Assembly: GCA_038373885.1 (NCBI GenBank)
Contig: JAWZYV010014431.1
Span: 107,299-171,298, forward strand
Origin: Cheiracanthium punctorium
Lineage: Eukaryota > Arthropoda > Arachnida > Araneae > Cheiracanthiidae
Direction of reading: 5' to 3'
Length of the DNA: 64,000 nt
Positions 21,840-34,170 of this stretch are shown piece by piece (the first letter of the stretch is position 1; every line of letters begins with the position of its first letter). Made by a program: the position numbers and the translations under genes. A model generated the notes under the pieces. That model worked only from the letters and a program-made list of their open reading frames with translations, had not been told where the DNA came from and searched no databases.

Positions 21840-22530
21840 TTTCAAGTCAGTAAGGTGGTCATAATTAATAAATTGTTAGTCACCAGAAATCTAGAAAATG
21901 GTGTATTAATTGATTTATTTACCTTTTATTCAACAACTTCATTTTCTTTTATTGTTCTTAACTTTATTTAATAAAACTTCAAATCAGTAGTTAATTATAT
22001 TTAACCTTTTCTGTGGAATTTTAGAAATTAAAAATGCTATAAGGGTAAGTATGTATCCAGTATCTGGCTGATTTTTTAATATCCGAAATACTGTCGTATA
22101 TCCGATCTACCAGATATCGGACTGCTCTGCTGGATATCCGGCTGTATACTACTAAGGTTTATTCAAATTAATTATTGATTGATGACAGTAGTATGGTTGA
22201 AATATTGGTGTAACACATACATAAGTATTTATTTTATTTTTAATTATGTATGTTATTAGTTAAATAATTGTGATATAAAATGCATTAAAAATAATACTCG
22301 TGAATTCTATGGTGAAAGGTGAATTATGTGCACATTAAATTGATGCTTTTTAAAGTCCTCTTGGTAGCCGTTTAAAAGTTGTACAACTTGGATTTTGTAT
22401 CTTGGATTTTTTAAATAAAGATTTTGATTGCATTCGTCAATTAGCCTCTTTCTTGTCTATTTCCTCCCCCCACACCTTGATTTCTTTTTTTCATTTTATG
22501 TGGATGAATAAATTGAAAAACGATGTTTAT
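21840..22530. other. AT-rich spacer
   Basis: No gene. Around 22055-22145 there are repeated short GGATATCCGGCTG/CCAGATATCGGACTG-like words, possibly an eroded terminal repeat. Confidence 0.3.
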
Positions 22531-23128
22531 TTGCTCATTGATCTTGGCTACTGTTCTAGTATAAAGATTATTTATTTATTTTTGCCATATTACAAGTTTT
22601 TCAGGTAAATATTGTCTTATCTTGGCTTCAAATTTCAGATATTCAAAAGTAGAAAAATCATATTGGCAATTTATTTCTATCTATACAATTTTAAACCACA
22701 AGTTTTAAAATCTTTCCACAGTTTATTACAGAACAAGTGTAAAGATTTTTCATATTCTCCCCCTACTGCAAACAAAAATTAAGGATGTAAACTGAATTGC
22801 CAAAATTTTTAAGGATCATATGGAATGAAAATAAAATTAGCTACAAAATACTTACCCTGCTTGTGCTAGCATTCACTTTTTCAGAATGCTAAAATTTTTA
22901 TATTTTTGCTGTCTGAACAAATGTTATTCGATTTTCCTAGCCTTTAAATCCAAATTCTACAAAGTAAAATAAGGATATAAAATTCTCACTTTTTACACAT
23001 TAATTTCTAAGAAAAGTTGTCATTCTTCATTTCGAGAATTTGACTATTCCTGCAGGCATCGGCAAAAATTAAAGAATGTAATGAAAACAGTCTGGACATA
23101 TATGAATTTAAAATAGTTGAATGTTATA

Positions 23129-23705
23129 CAGTAGAGAGCCAGAAATCTGCACAGCTTGGGACCAAGGCTTGTGCGGATTTTGTGGATTTCAGGCCCATAA
23201 AAGATAAATAATTACATTTCTGATTTTAAAAATGTAGAATACAATTAAATAAAAGCACTGTCAAAAGTATTTCATTTATATTTTCAAATTAAATAAAAAA
23301 GCATAGGAGAAAAAAGGAAAAAATTACATGATGACTAGAAAAGCAAATTGTTTCAAAATTTCCTTTTCTAATTTTGGAAACATGTTCTATGGTTATTTGT
23401 TTTAAAATATTATTATTTTTTTTATTTTCAGCTTCATTCTTTTATTTATATATTTTTGCAAATTATATATTATCAATAAGTCTTGTTTTGTTGAAGAAAT
23501 TTGCTGTACTAAAAACTTAGGATAAGAATACCTTAACTTTTATCAAATGGATTTTATTATTATTATTACCCAAATTTTCATCATCATCATCAGAAGCATG
23601 TGAATCTGGATTCAAGACACTTTTGAACAATTTCATCACTGGCAAATGACTGCAAATTTCATTATTTATATCAGAGAAGTTGTGCGGAGTTTTGGCCGTC
23701 AACTG
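23129..23705. mobile_element. TA-flanked TIR element in duplication copy 1
   Basis: Flanked by TA on both sides. The ends are imperfect inverted repeats of about 30 bases: CAGTAGAGAGCCAGAAATCT on the left and, read inverted, CAGTTGACGGCCAAAACTCC on the right, continuing GCACAGCTT and GCACAACTT. Copy 2 of the duplication shows the unoccupied site (GAATATTATGATAGG). TA duplication and the CAGT end suggest the Tc1/mariner/pogo group. Confidence 0.75.
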
Positions 23706-23892
23706 TAATAGGTTCTTGATTTTGTTATCTATTAAAGGTGAAAACCAAATTTTATGTACTAAGTATTTAAAAATGGCAGAATAATAATCTCCACACATTA
23801 ACAAATTTCTTCGTTGATTGAAATATTGCAACAGCTGAGGTTCAATAATGCGAAATTTGGGACGAGCTTTTTTAGCAAAAGAATTATTTGAC
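23517..23892 (-). other. Candidate exon partly made of transposon
   Basis: Minus-strand open frame from a TATAG acceptor at 23892 down to a stop at 23517, with a possible AAG/GTATTC donor near 23531. The first part (KKARPKFRIIEPQLLQYF, DYYSAIFKYLVHKIWF) lies in the duplicated sequence and is still open in copy 2 (24795 to about 24605) with mostly silent or conservative changes. The second part, with a run of Asp (SDDDDENL), lies inside the inserted TIR element. I do not recognise the protein. The open frame may be chance. Confidence 0.3.
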
Positions 23893-24937
23893 CTATAAAT
23901 TACGTTTATAAATAATGTTATTCATCATAACAAAATAACACTAGAATGCTTTTCTGTTTTAAATTTTCATTAAATTAAATTTTAAAACAACTACAACTGA
24001 AAAAAATTAATAATTGTATAATTCAACAAAGTTTTCTCTGGTAGTTTTTTGTTCATTGATCTTGGCTACTGTTGTAGTATAAATATTAAAGATTATATAT
24101 TTATTTTCCATATTACAAGTTTTTCAATTAAATATTGTGTGATCTTGGCTTCAAATTTCAGATATTCCAAAATAGAAAAATCACATTGGCATTTTATTTC
24201 TATCTATACAATTTTGAACCACAAGTTTTAAAACCTTTCCACAGTTTATTATGGAACTAGTGTAAAGGTTTTTCATATTCTCCCCTACTGCAAACAAAAA
24301 TTGAGGAGGTAAACTGAATTGCCAAAATTTTTAAAGATCATATGAATGAAAATAAAATTAGCTACAAAATATATATTTTTGCTGTCTGAACAAATGTTAT
24401 TCAATTTTCCTAGCCTTTGAATCCAAATTCTACAAATTAAAATAAGGATATAACATTTTCACTTTTTACACATTAATTTCTAAGAAAAGTTGTCATTCTT
24501 CATTTCGAGAATTTGACTATTCCTGCAGGCATCGGCAAAAATTAGAGAATGCAATGAAAACAGTCTGGACATATATGAATTAAAAATAGTTGAATATTAT
24601 GATAGGTTCTTGATTTTGTTATCTATCAAAACTGCAAACCAAATTTTATGTACTAAGTATTTAAAAATTGCAGAATAATAATCTCTACACATTAACAAAT
24701 TTCTTCGTTGATTGAAGTATTGCAACAGCTGAGGTTCAATAATGCGAAATTTGGGACGAGTTTTTTTAGCAAAAGAATTATTTGACCTATAAATTACGGT
24801 TATAAATAATGTTATTCATTATAAAATAACACTAGAAAGCTTTTCAGTTTTAAATTTTCATTAAATTAAATTTTAAAACAACTACAACTGAAAAAAATTA
24901 ATAATTGTATAATTCAACAAAGTTTTCTCTGGTAGTA

Positions 24938-26100
24938 AATACTGCATATTTTCAACTATTTTAAATGTTTAAGAAGTTAAATCTTATTGAAACACCAATT
25001 ATAAACACCTTTAAAAAAACAAAAAAATTACTATAAATTATCTCGAATATCCCCTTATGTTTATTACTTTTATGATTATTCAGTACTATTAATTTATTCT
25101 TGTATAATTAAAAAAAAAAAAAAAAAAAAACGGTTGCTGATTAAAGTTTAATAACTGTTATACAAATTTATTTTATGTATAGAAATTTAATAATCAGACC
25201 AAAATTCTTATATAAATTATATATATAAGTGTAACTATTAAATAAACTTTCTTAAAGTTTTACCAAGCCGACAAGGTAAATACATTTAAAAAAAAAAAAA
25301 AGCGTAAAACACAAAACTGAGCGCGCAAACTGATATACAAAAAAGATTGCGAGCTCGTAACGGAAACGACGCCAAGAACGCGATAACGCGCCAAGCAAAA
25401 CAACCCCCCGCTTCACCAGTTCGACCCAATATGGCCGATCGGTCGGCCTGTGTATAAAGGGGTTCTAACCGAAATTTTTCGCTTGCTGAGGCCTAGGGGA
25501 AATATTTGTGTAATGTAAAAGGAGTTTGAGATATGTTAATTAGGGTCAGTTTAAATAATAATATAGCAGGAAAGATTGTGCAATGGTTTTTTTTTTTAAA
25601 TATACAGGGCCTGGGTGTCTGATTATGTATGTCGATCCGATTCCTGGAAATATTTCACAATACAAAACATTATATATTGTCCTCCATCGCCTTGAAACTT
25701 ATCTGGATCCTGGATATTTTAGTTTAGAAAATGATTTATTGTGAACAAATCATTTTCTGAAGTAAAATATTTTCAAGTGGTGCAAATAGTTGCAATTTTC
25801 TATATCATACTTTGTGACAAAAATATCATCCAAGAGGGAGGTTAAGCCTCCTCTTGGATACGCCACTCAGCATATGTACATTTATATTTGTGTCCCCTCG
25901 CCAGGGAGTGGTGACCCCTTGTTGGAGAAGTCTAGCACCACCATTGGTAATATTGCATTTATAACAGAGTTTGAAATAAGAGCTTCCTTACTGTATACAT
26001 ACTTATCACACTTCCCACAAACCAAGAAGACTTTAAGAAAGAAAACATAAAGAGTATTTTTTGCATGATATCTCTGAAAGAGCTCTAAAATTCCCATCAT
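24938..26100. other. Spacer with a CpG-rich patch
   Basis: AT-rich apart from 25310-25450, which has many CpGs (GCGCGCAAAC, ACGACGCCAAGAACGCG) in otherwise CpG-poor DNA. Next to it, GACCCAATATGGCCGATCGG and AACCGAAATTT match, inverted, the block near 16978-17030. It could be a promoter or one end of an 8.5-kb element. Confidence 0.4.
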
Positions 26101-28176
26101 TGCATGGGCGTAGCCAGCAAGGGGCAGCTGCTCCTGAACTTGAATTCATGCACATTGCAGAAAAATATATTTTCTGATGCAAGCATCAAGCCTAAAAAGC
26201 ATCCTTTTACGAAGATTGAAGTAACTTGTATTGTTTGAATTAAAACAAGAAAGATAAATCATGCAAAATGCATGGATTATAAAACACTTTCCAACACAAA
26301 AATATTTTTTCGAAAAATTTGGCGATGTATTTTCCTTAAAACTGGCGACATTTTGGAGATAAGCATTATATGCTTTAGATAGTATTATATGCTTTAAATA
26401 GATGCCTGTCTCTAAACTGTCACTCACCGTATTGTATTCAAATTACTTTGATTGGTTCTGTAGAAAAACTATTAACTATACAAACAGTACTTTCGATGAA
26501 AAGCTAGCTTCATCTTGTAATCCTTAATAACATATATCAGGTTTGTTTAATTTCAAATAGCAGAATATCTCTGGAAGTCAAAGACCGTTGTGGAGGCAAT
26601 GAAGACTGGCGCTAGAAAAAGCATTTGACGAAAATTTGCCTACATTCAAAATATTTCATTTTCATCCATCTAAAATAAATAAGTTCATATTTATTTTTTA
26701 TTATATACCCAAATTAAATTTCATGCTGTTCTGGAAACTCGCGGAATCTTTTCGCCAACGAAAGATTTCATTTTGTGTACACAGCTGTTCTCATGTCCAT
26801 GCAATTATTTGTGAAAAAAAAAATGATAATAAACTGTGCAATCTGGAAAGCTTTTTTAAATGAAATTGAATCCCAATTGCATGATGTCATATTCACTTGA
26901 AAAGGGTAATTTTGTCACGCGAATGATTTATTTTTTTTAACTCTCGGAAATAAAATGGTGCTGAAAATAGCAAAAAATCGCTTAAAAGTGAGGGAACGGG
27001 TGGATTTTCAGATTTTTAAAGTAGCGCAGATTGTTTTCTATATTTTTATACATGATCATGAAAAATTTCCACCGTTTGTACGATCCAAGTACAAACGGTG
27101 AAGAAGTTATTAGGCTTTTTGTGTTAACTTTGTAATCCTTTTGCAGTAATGGCGGAAAAAGTTTTATCTTGAAGTCGGGGATCAGCATAACTGTATAGTA
27201 GGATGATACACTTGAAAGAATAACTTTTCATAGACCGCAATGTATTGGGAATATTTTGAGTGCTTGTGTAGAAAAACTATAAATGCTACATATACCATTT
27301 ATGGTACAGTAGATAAGAATAACATACTAAAATTTCGTCGAAATTGATGCATATTTAAGCGAGTTAGAGCGCGGACGGGCAGACAGACAAACCGAAATCA
27401 TAAACACTTTTCAATTGTTGGAAAGTGTTAAAAATAGTGTTTTTATTAAAACAAAATACTAATTTCATCAATAAAAAATAGGTGTGGCGGTGTAAGTAAT
27501 TTGATAGCAGAATTAATTGAAGAATTTTGAGATGATTGAATAGTGATTGTTTACAGTTTGCTCGTAATGAAATTGAATACCACAGTATATTTTATATGTA
27601 TTCTTTGAAGTAAAAATGACAGGTAAAATTGGTATATATATTTGAAGGCATATTGGTGCATATATTGTCAGCAAATTTTGACTTTACCTCCTCCCCCCCC
27701 CCCCCAATATTTCTGCTTATAACCGACCCCGCATTTATTTACATTTATAATGATAATTATGATTGCACTAAAATGGTTGCGAAATATTTGTATTATACAT
27801 TCTTTTTATAATTCAAATGCTTTATTTTTTACTACACAACAATTTACGATGTCACAAAATGAATTGCTTAACTAGTTATATTTACATTATAAGAATTTTT
27901 ATAAAATTATAAAAGGGGAACACATAAACATTGCTCGGATGACGCACTCTCAAATTATCATATACTATTAAAGAAAAAAAAAATCTTAATTTTACATATT
28001 ATGTTCGTGTGTTTATTGGAAAATATTTCTTAAAAAACAATTTAAAACAGAATCAAAGAGCAACAATGCAATAAAAGAGCAGCTAACAAATGATTCCATT
28101 AAAAAATAAAGTACTATGCGTGTACGTATGTATGTACCTCCACCTCCACAGCTCATATTAAAAAACAAACTAAGGA
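26101..28176. other. Spacer with small repeats
   Basis: No gene. Contains a GGGCGTAGCCAGCA MITE end at 26105, pieces related to the 7.4-kb array near 26460 and 27270, and a perfect 12-bp-stem hairpin at 27070-27100 (CACCGTTTGTAC, loop GATCCAA). A C run lies at 27694-27704. Confidence 0.4.
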
Positions 28177-28309
28177 GAAAGCGTTACAAGCGTCTAGATA
28201 GTAGGAACAATCCTGCTTCTCATCGCTTTCCTTCCCAGTGCGCATTCTGTGTCGCGCATGATGTCAAAGGTGGGTGGGAACGGAAGAGGGTAGAGGGGAA
28301 ACTTCTCAA

Positions 28310-31250
28310 GATTATCACACACTTCGTGAACATTTGGGATTGATTATGTTTATATCGACATCGTATTCAAACAAATGTTTGTTTAAAAAATTTTTAAGTT
28401 ACCTCACTTTATTGTGAAATAAATAATGTTTTAGGGTAGCTGTAATTTGCCTTACGGTCTCTGAAAATAGTGTTATTGGCTTTCTCCGACAGTTTAGCGT
28501 GATATTCGCATAGATATCGGAAATTTGTTTCAGTTATGCTTGATGAATTTAATGTAATAAATTTGATGATTAAAATAAAATAAAAATTTTTAATGCTTTC
28601 AGGAAGTTTGCTGTGAGCAAGATTCAGAGCAATAAAAAAATATGCTAATAATTGAAATTATTTTTAAAAAATTATTCATACACAATTCTTTGAAATTTTG
28701 TAAAATTTACTGTTGATTACAAAAAGTTCTGAATAAAATATATATTAAACTAGATTTGATTTATAAATCTTATACTTAATTTGGGTTGCTGCAAACTGTA
28801 ATTTGGGTTGTTCAAAAAGCACAAATCTTTTTTGAAAGGTAAAAGAAAAAGGATTTTTTGTTTTGTTTTTCTTTTTTACACCTTTAAAAGAATCATATTT
28901 AAGGTGCATGAATTAGTGCCCTTAGCTCAATAATTGCAGTAATATGGGAGTTAGTTTGATTGATATGTTCATTTGACAATAATAAGAAAGCGTGTGAGTG
29001 TGTAAATGCATTGACTTTGTTGTGTTTCTGCTAAATGTTTTCAATTTAAATTAATTTTGAACATTGTTCTGCTGTGTTATGGTAAACTTACACGAGGGAT
29101 ATCTGCCTCAACTGGAGGACTTTTTAAGGGTAAACTGTTTCCTATTGCTGAAAATATTTTCAAATGGGTCATATTGGAATTTTATTGAACTTTTTTTGAA
29201 ATAGCAGTTGCCCCCCCCCCCCTCCTGCTCCTAGTTAGTTATGCTATGATAATATTTAATCTTTAGCTTATGTAGATTTTATACTTGATATTAATGATCC
29301 AAACTAATGTGGACACAATAATATACTATGTAAGGGCGTATATATGCATCTAAATAGGATTAATATAAAATACTTAAAATGATAATTTTTTACAATCTAA
29401 TTCAAATCTTTTTTCAAAAAATAATGAATTTTATATTTTGCTATTATATATGGGCATGCATCTAGGGGAGGTCAAATGGGGCACATGCCCCCCCCCAGCC
29501 ATGCCTTATTTGCCGAAAATTAAGGTTTGTACTATGTGAACTAAACTTTAGTTGTGGCACTGATTATATGTATGTTTGTTTTTATGTGATTAGCTTACTT
29601 TAAAAAAACACGAAATTGAAAGTCTTTATTTTCTTTGGGAGTGTTTCTTTTCACTTATGTTGAAATGGATTCTCATTGGGTCTTTTTGTTTATAGGTCAA
29701 CTCTTAAAAGTTGATTTTTTATTTAAAAAAATACCAGGCCCCTTGTAAAATGTATTGCATAAAAAGTAATTGCTTATCATTAAAACACTTTAGTATGGTG
29801 CAATAGTTTAAAACAACCAGTTACAATGAAAATTGTATGAGTGGTGCAGATTTTTAGCCTATCTATGTAATTTTAAAAGGTCCTCTAGACCACACAAACC
29901 TCTATAAGCGACCAGTCCCAGTTCCCTGGCCAAAAAATTTTCTTGCTTTTTTTTTTTTGGGGGGGGGGGGGATAAAGTAAACAAATGCCATATTGAACTG
30001 GCTTTCAAAACCAGTCACTCCTCTGCAAATTGACAGCTAAGTACACATACAAATCTTGTAGGTTAGAAAAGAGACGTGTGCAAAATGAGTGATCTTATTT
30101 TTTTATCAGTGCGTTGATGTGATCGAGCCACAGAAAAAAGGAATTTCAGAGAGGAAGTTAGCTTGTCACATTGTGGGAAACTCAAATCGCAAATAGATTT
30201 TATTATGACAAATTCAGAATGTATGAAGAATATCGGGATAAATGCTCTTGGGTCAGATGTAAGAAATAAAGTAAAGAGAGCAGAGCAATACTCCCAGAAA
30301 GGAAAAAAGAATCCAAAACTCCTAAATTGAAACAATCCAAAATTCCTAAACATTTTATTAAATTTTAAATTTGAAAAAAAAAGTTGTATAATTACTTATG
30401 CATTAGTATACAGTTTCATAAATAACAAAACAAGCAATATTTTAAGGTGCTTTTCACCACTATCAGTATCAAATGTTTATACTTCTTTGAGCGACATCTC
30501 TTAATGACAGATTTTTCGAGGAACAGTGGGTCCTTGCTCCTCAGACGTTTCATTGTATATATATATATATATTAACTATATTGTATATATATAAGCTTAT
30601 ATTGATCTCTCTCACTTTTGTACAGTTTAGTTGAAGTATCTTCTGTTAAAAATTTAACCTGTGTTCAAAGATAAAGTCAAGCTATTGTAAAAAAAATGTG
30701 TCAGTTTTTTGTTTTGATTCAGAGATTCTTAATATTTGCTGCAAACAACTTGAGTATATTATCAATAAAAGGAAGCATCTTTCTGTGGAAATGCATATAT
30801 ATGGGGAGATGTTGGTATAATGGTAAATATAAAAGCGCTCAAGCAAAACCCTCTTACAATGCTCTTTTCAAACTGAGGCCTCTTATCTAGGGCCATAACT
30901 ATCAATTAGGCATTAGGAGTATTACTTTGGGGCTCAAGTATGAGAGGGCAGTGATGTAGGAAAAGGGGGCTTAGGGGGCTGCAGCCCCCTTTTACTATGC
31001 CAGACCCTAGTAGTAAAAGAGAAAATTATCTCAAATCATCATATGATGTCTTTTTTAGTTTGAATTGATGCAAACATGCTGAGCCCCCTAGAGGTGTAGC
31101 TAAGGTTTTCAGCACCTGGGGACAACTGGAAATTCTGTGTCCCCTCCTATTTGCTAAAATGTAATGGGGAAGGTTTAATATACAATCAGGAGCCCCTTGG
31201 GTACTGTGTCCTGGAACACATGTCCCTCCTTGCTCCCCTCCAGCTACGCT
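28310..31250. other. Interior of the MULE-like element, no gene
   Basis: AT-rich, with no transposase core found. Short C runs at 29211-29222, a GGGGCACATGCCCC patch at 29480, a G run at 29959-29971, a TA microsatellite near 30555-30572 and G-run MITE debris near 30955-30995. CCTCTATAAGCGACCAG at 29899 resembles a pogo-like terminal repeat. Confidence 0.4.
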
Positions 31251-31261
31251 ACTGGCATGGG

Positions 31262-31433
31262 CAGGGGCGTAGCCAGAAATTTTTCATGGGGGGGGGGGGG
31301 TTATGACTACTGCAACTCATATATATGTATACGTGTGTGTGATAATGTAGTGAAGAATATACATTTTGTATGGTAAAAAATTCCTCATGGGGGGGTTATG
31401 ACCCCCCTAACCCCCCCCTTGGCTACGCCTCTG
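31262..31433. mobile_element. hAT-type MITE, GGGGCGTAGCC family (copy b)
   Basis: Starts CAGGGGCGTAGCCAG and ends TGGCTACGCCTCTG, about 170 bp, with G and C runs inside both ends. It is nested in the remains of another MITE of the family at 34963: CATGGGC on its left and GCAGTGTTTTCCCTTGC (31437 to about 31545) on its right. No clear 8-bp duplication. Confidence 0.75.
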
Positions 31434-32177
31434 GGGCAGTGTTTTCCCTTGCTTTTTCGCTCTTTCCAACATAGTAACCATACGTTGAAGTAGTCTTTGC
31501 CCCCCCCTCCCCTGGGAAATATTCTGCTGGTGCCGATGACTAGAGAACCTCCCCATACTTATTAAATTGCTATGCTCCTGAGAGGAGGGAGCATGATGAA
31601 GAAAAAATGTTCCATAACTGAAAGTACAGAAAAAATGAATGTTCTGACACTTTCAAATACTACAGTGAAATTCTAAATCAGACTAACACATGGATAATCA
31701 TGCACTTGACCAGTGGCGCACCCAGGATTTTAGTTTCGTGAGGGCTGCAGATACAAATATTGATGAACTCAGTAATAGTGGCCTCGATTATCGTAACTCT
31801 CTTATGACATCAAAATATTTTGCACCACTTGCCCATAGAACACAAGGCCACTATCAACATAATTAGTTATAAAGCCATAAATACTGATTTTTTTCATTGA
31901 CGTTGTAATAGGGTTTAGCTGTACTTTATACACAAACTGTAACTATTTATTTAAAAACCAACACCCTTTTTGGCATCATCTGTTGCTGAAGAAAAGGAGA
32001 ATGCGTGTTTGTTGTCCGGGTCATCAATATAGGAAGAGCATGTGGCAGAAGTCGGTTTAGAACATGAGAATATGGGTGATAGAATGAGGCACAATCCAGC
32101 CAGGCCAAAGGGTACCCCTTTGACTGACCCTCCATTGCCGGGTATTGTGTGCCCAGAAGTGATCTCATGCCGCCACA

Positions 32178-33411
32178 TTACCAACCATTTTTTATATAAA
32201 AGTAGTGGTATTTTAACCCGTAAGCAGGCACGCTGAGGTAAATCTCACCCCCAGCGAGATTTATTGAAACTCTTATTTCATCAAGAATGGTATCAAATGG
32301 TATCTTTGATGCTATTTTAGTAGCCAGGGATTTCCTTTCATCTTCTGTGAGATTAAGATGCCCCAAGTCAATTTCATGCCCTACATGAGTACTCTGAACA
32401 TTAACAATACATTCCCCTGTTTCTGATTCCCTTACTTTTATTGAGGCTGGACAGAATGCATTAATTTTTTTACTCCCAATCATTTTTAAATGCCTTATCC
32501 CTGTACTTTGATTCAAAACAACCAGATCGGTGGCATGTATAGTAATAATATTTAATGTTTTCATTTTCTGCCCATTTTTTGACACCTTTATTAATAAATT
32601 GGGATTTTGTTTCCTTTTCAAAATCATTTTTCCATGTTTGAAAACTGGAAAATGTCTCAAAATTCATTTCTTTTTTTTCTATTTTTATGTCATGGGCTTC
32701 ATCAAAATGATTCATTATGTCTCTCCTGCTAAACATTTCCTTGCATATTGGGCATCTGTTGTTATTAAGTGATAAATCTTGGGTCATGTGTAAGGAGGTA
32801 CCGGGATGGTTTCTATTAATATGCCGTGTTACATTACATTTAGATGTAAAATATTTATCACACATCGGGCATTTAAAAGGTGTTTCTGATTGTACGGGCT
32901 TCTGTTCTTTATTTAATAACAGATCGATAGAGGTACCAGGGTGGCTTTTATTTATGTGTCTTATTAAATTAAATTTTGAGGCAAAATACTTTTCACAGAC
33001 AGGGCATTTATAAGGTGTCTCTTTATTTACATTGGGCGTGTTAGTAACAGAAAATGAGGGCAAGTTGTTTTTATGTACAGTCCTGAGGTGACGCAAAACA
33101 TGCATTTTTTGAGAAAAACATTTGCTACACTCATTGCAGGTGAACTGCTTATTATAAGAAGCTGTATTATCATCACTCGAGGAATGTGAATCTTCCTCTT
33201 AAGGAACACCAGAACCAGAAACACTTCGATTATCACGTGTTCCTAAAATTGATCTCTCAGGATCTGGCCCTAAACAGGGCCTTTTGCTGCTTTCTGCAGC
33301 AGGTGAGTATAAAATAGATCCTTCAGGATCTGGTCCTGAAAAGGACTTTTTCTGTGGCCCTGAAAAGGGCCTTTTGCTGCTTTGAAAAGGCTCACTCTCT
33401 GAATCCGACAT
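32178..33411 (-). pseudogene. C2H2 zinc-finger DNA-binding gene of the MULE-like element
   Basis: The ATG at 33411 begins an acidic, serine-rich leader (MSDSESEPF) with repeated SKRPFSGP and GPDPEGSI motifs. Four C2H2 fingers follow: FTCNECSKCF, YKCPVCEKYF, FKCPMCDKYF and NRCPICKEMF. The middle two look like an internal duplication. Next comes a block typical of MULE transposase N-termini (YYYTCHRSG, KKINAFCPASI, QSTHVGHEIDLGHLNLTEDE, FDTILDEIR). A TAA at 33199-33201 breaks the frame before the fingers. A frameshift near 32520-32530 separates CHRSGCFESK from TGIRHLK. The catalytic domain is absent. The gene reads from the element's right terminal repeat, which presumably held its promoter. 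Confidence 0.85.
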
Positions 33412-34170
33412 CGGGAATAGAGCAACGAGGTGGAAGAAACAAGTAACAACAGCTAGCAAAGCGAAATGCAGAATGAGCGATGAGCGAGAAGCCGAGAAGT
33501 TTCTCTCACCCTCTTCTGTTCCACCCCCACCTTTGACATCATGCGCGACACAGAATGCGCACTGGGAAGGAAAGCGATGAGAAGCAGTTCCTACTATCTA
33601 GACGCTTGTGAAAGCGTTCGCCACGTGCGGATAGGGGCAGATGGAATCCTAACAGAAAAACTTAGACTTCTCTACACACAAGATTGATAGGGGAAAACAC
33701 GCGCGCGCAGGGAGAAATGCATTAGAAGATGGATTCGTGGGGAAAAGTACTTTGACGTTTTTAAGCAAGGATCGCGCTAATTTATTAATCGTGCGGTCTG
33801 CTCACTTTCTTTTTTTCCCCGTTTTTTTTTCTTTTGGTAGTTGAAATAAAAAATTGCCACAAATGTATTTATTATATATTATGTATGTACACTTAGAAGT
33901 TCTTAAGCATCGGTTACATGGCCAATTAATTGTGCAGTTTGTTCTCTCTTTTTTTTCTTGTCTTTTGGTAATTAAAATTAATAATTTTATTTGATTTGAG
34001 ATTTTTGTTAATTGAGACCCTTAACTAGGAGGCTGTCGTCTCGATTGCTCCGAAGAGAAATTAATAATAGTTACATATGGATTTATTATATATTTATAAA
34101 TACATATATATGTGTCTGAACGATTGTTACTATAAAGTAATGCATTTATTACTTATATATAGGAAAATAT

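Larger units (their letters stand above)
22534..24937. repeat. Tandem duplication (copy 1 and copy 2)
   Basis: Copy 1 (about 22534-24046) and copy 2 (about 24050-24937) are adjacent and highly similar. Both begin CATTGATCTTGGCTACTGT and end AGTTTTCTCTGGTAGT. Copy 2 lacks the 577-bp insertion of copy 1 and a few short blocks, such as about 45 bases near 22855. Confidence 0.9.
28186..33609 (-). mobile_element. MULE-like DNA transposon with 9-bp target duplication
   Basis: A 5424-bp element. Its ends are inverted copies of at least 110-120 bp beginning ACAAGCGTCTAGATAGTAGG and including GCGCATTCTGTGTCGCGCAT (left 28186 to about 28300, right about 33500 to 33609). A perfect 9-bp duplication, GAAAGCGTT, flanks it at 28177-28185 and 33610-33618. 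Long terminal repeats, 9-bp duplication and a gene reading inward from the right end fit the Mutator (MULE) superfamily. The transposase core is missing, so this copy is non-autonomous. Several MITEs are nested inside. Confidence 0.88.
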
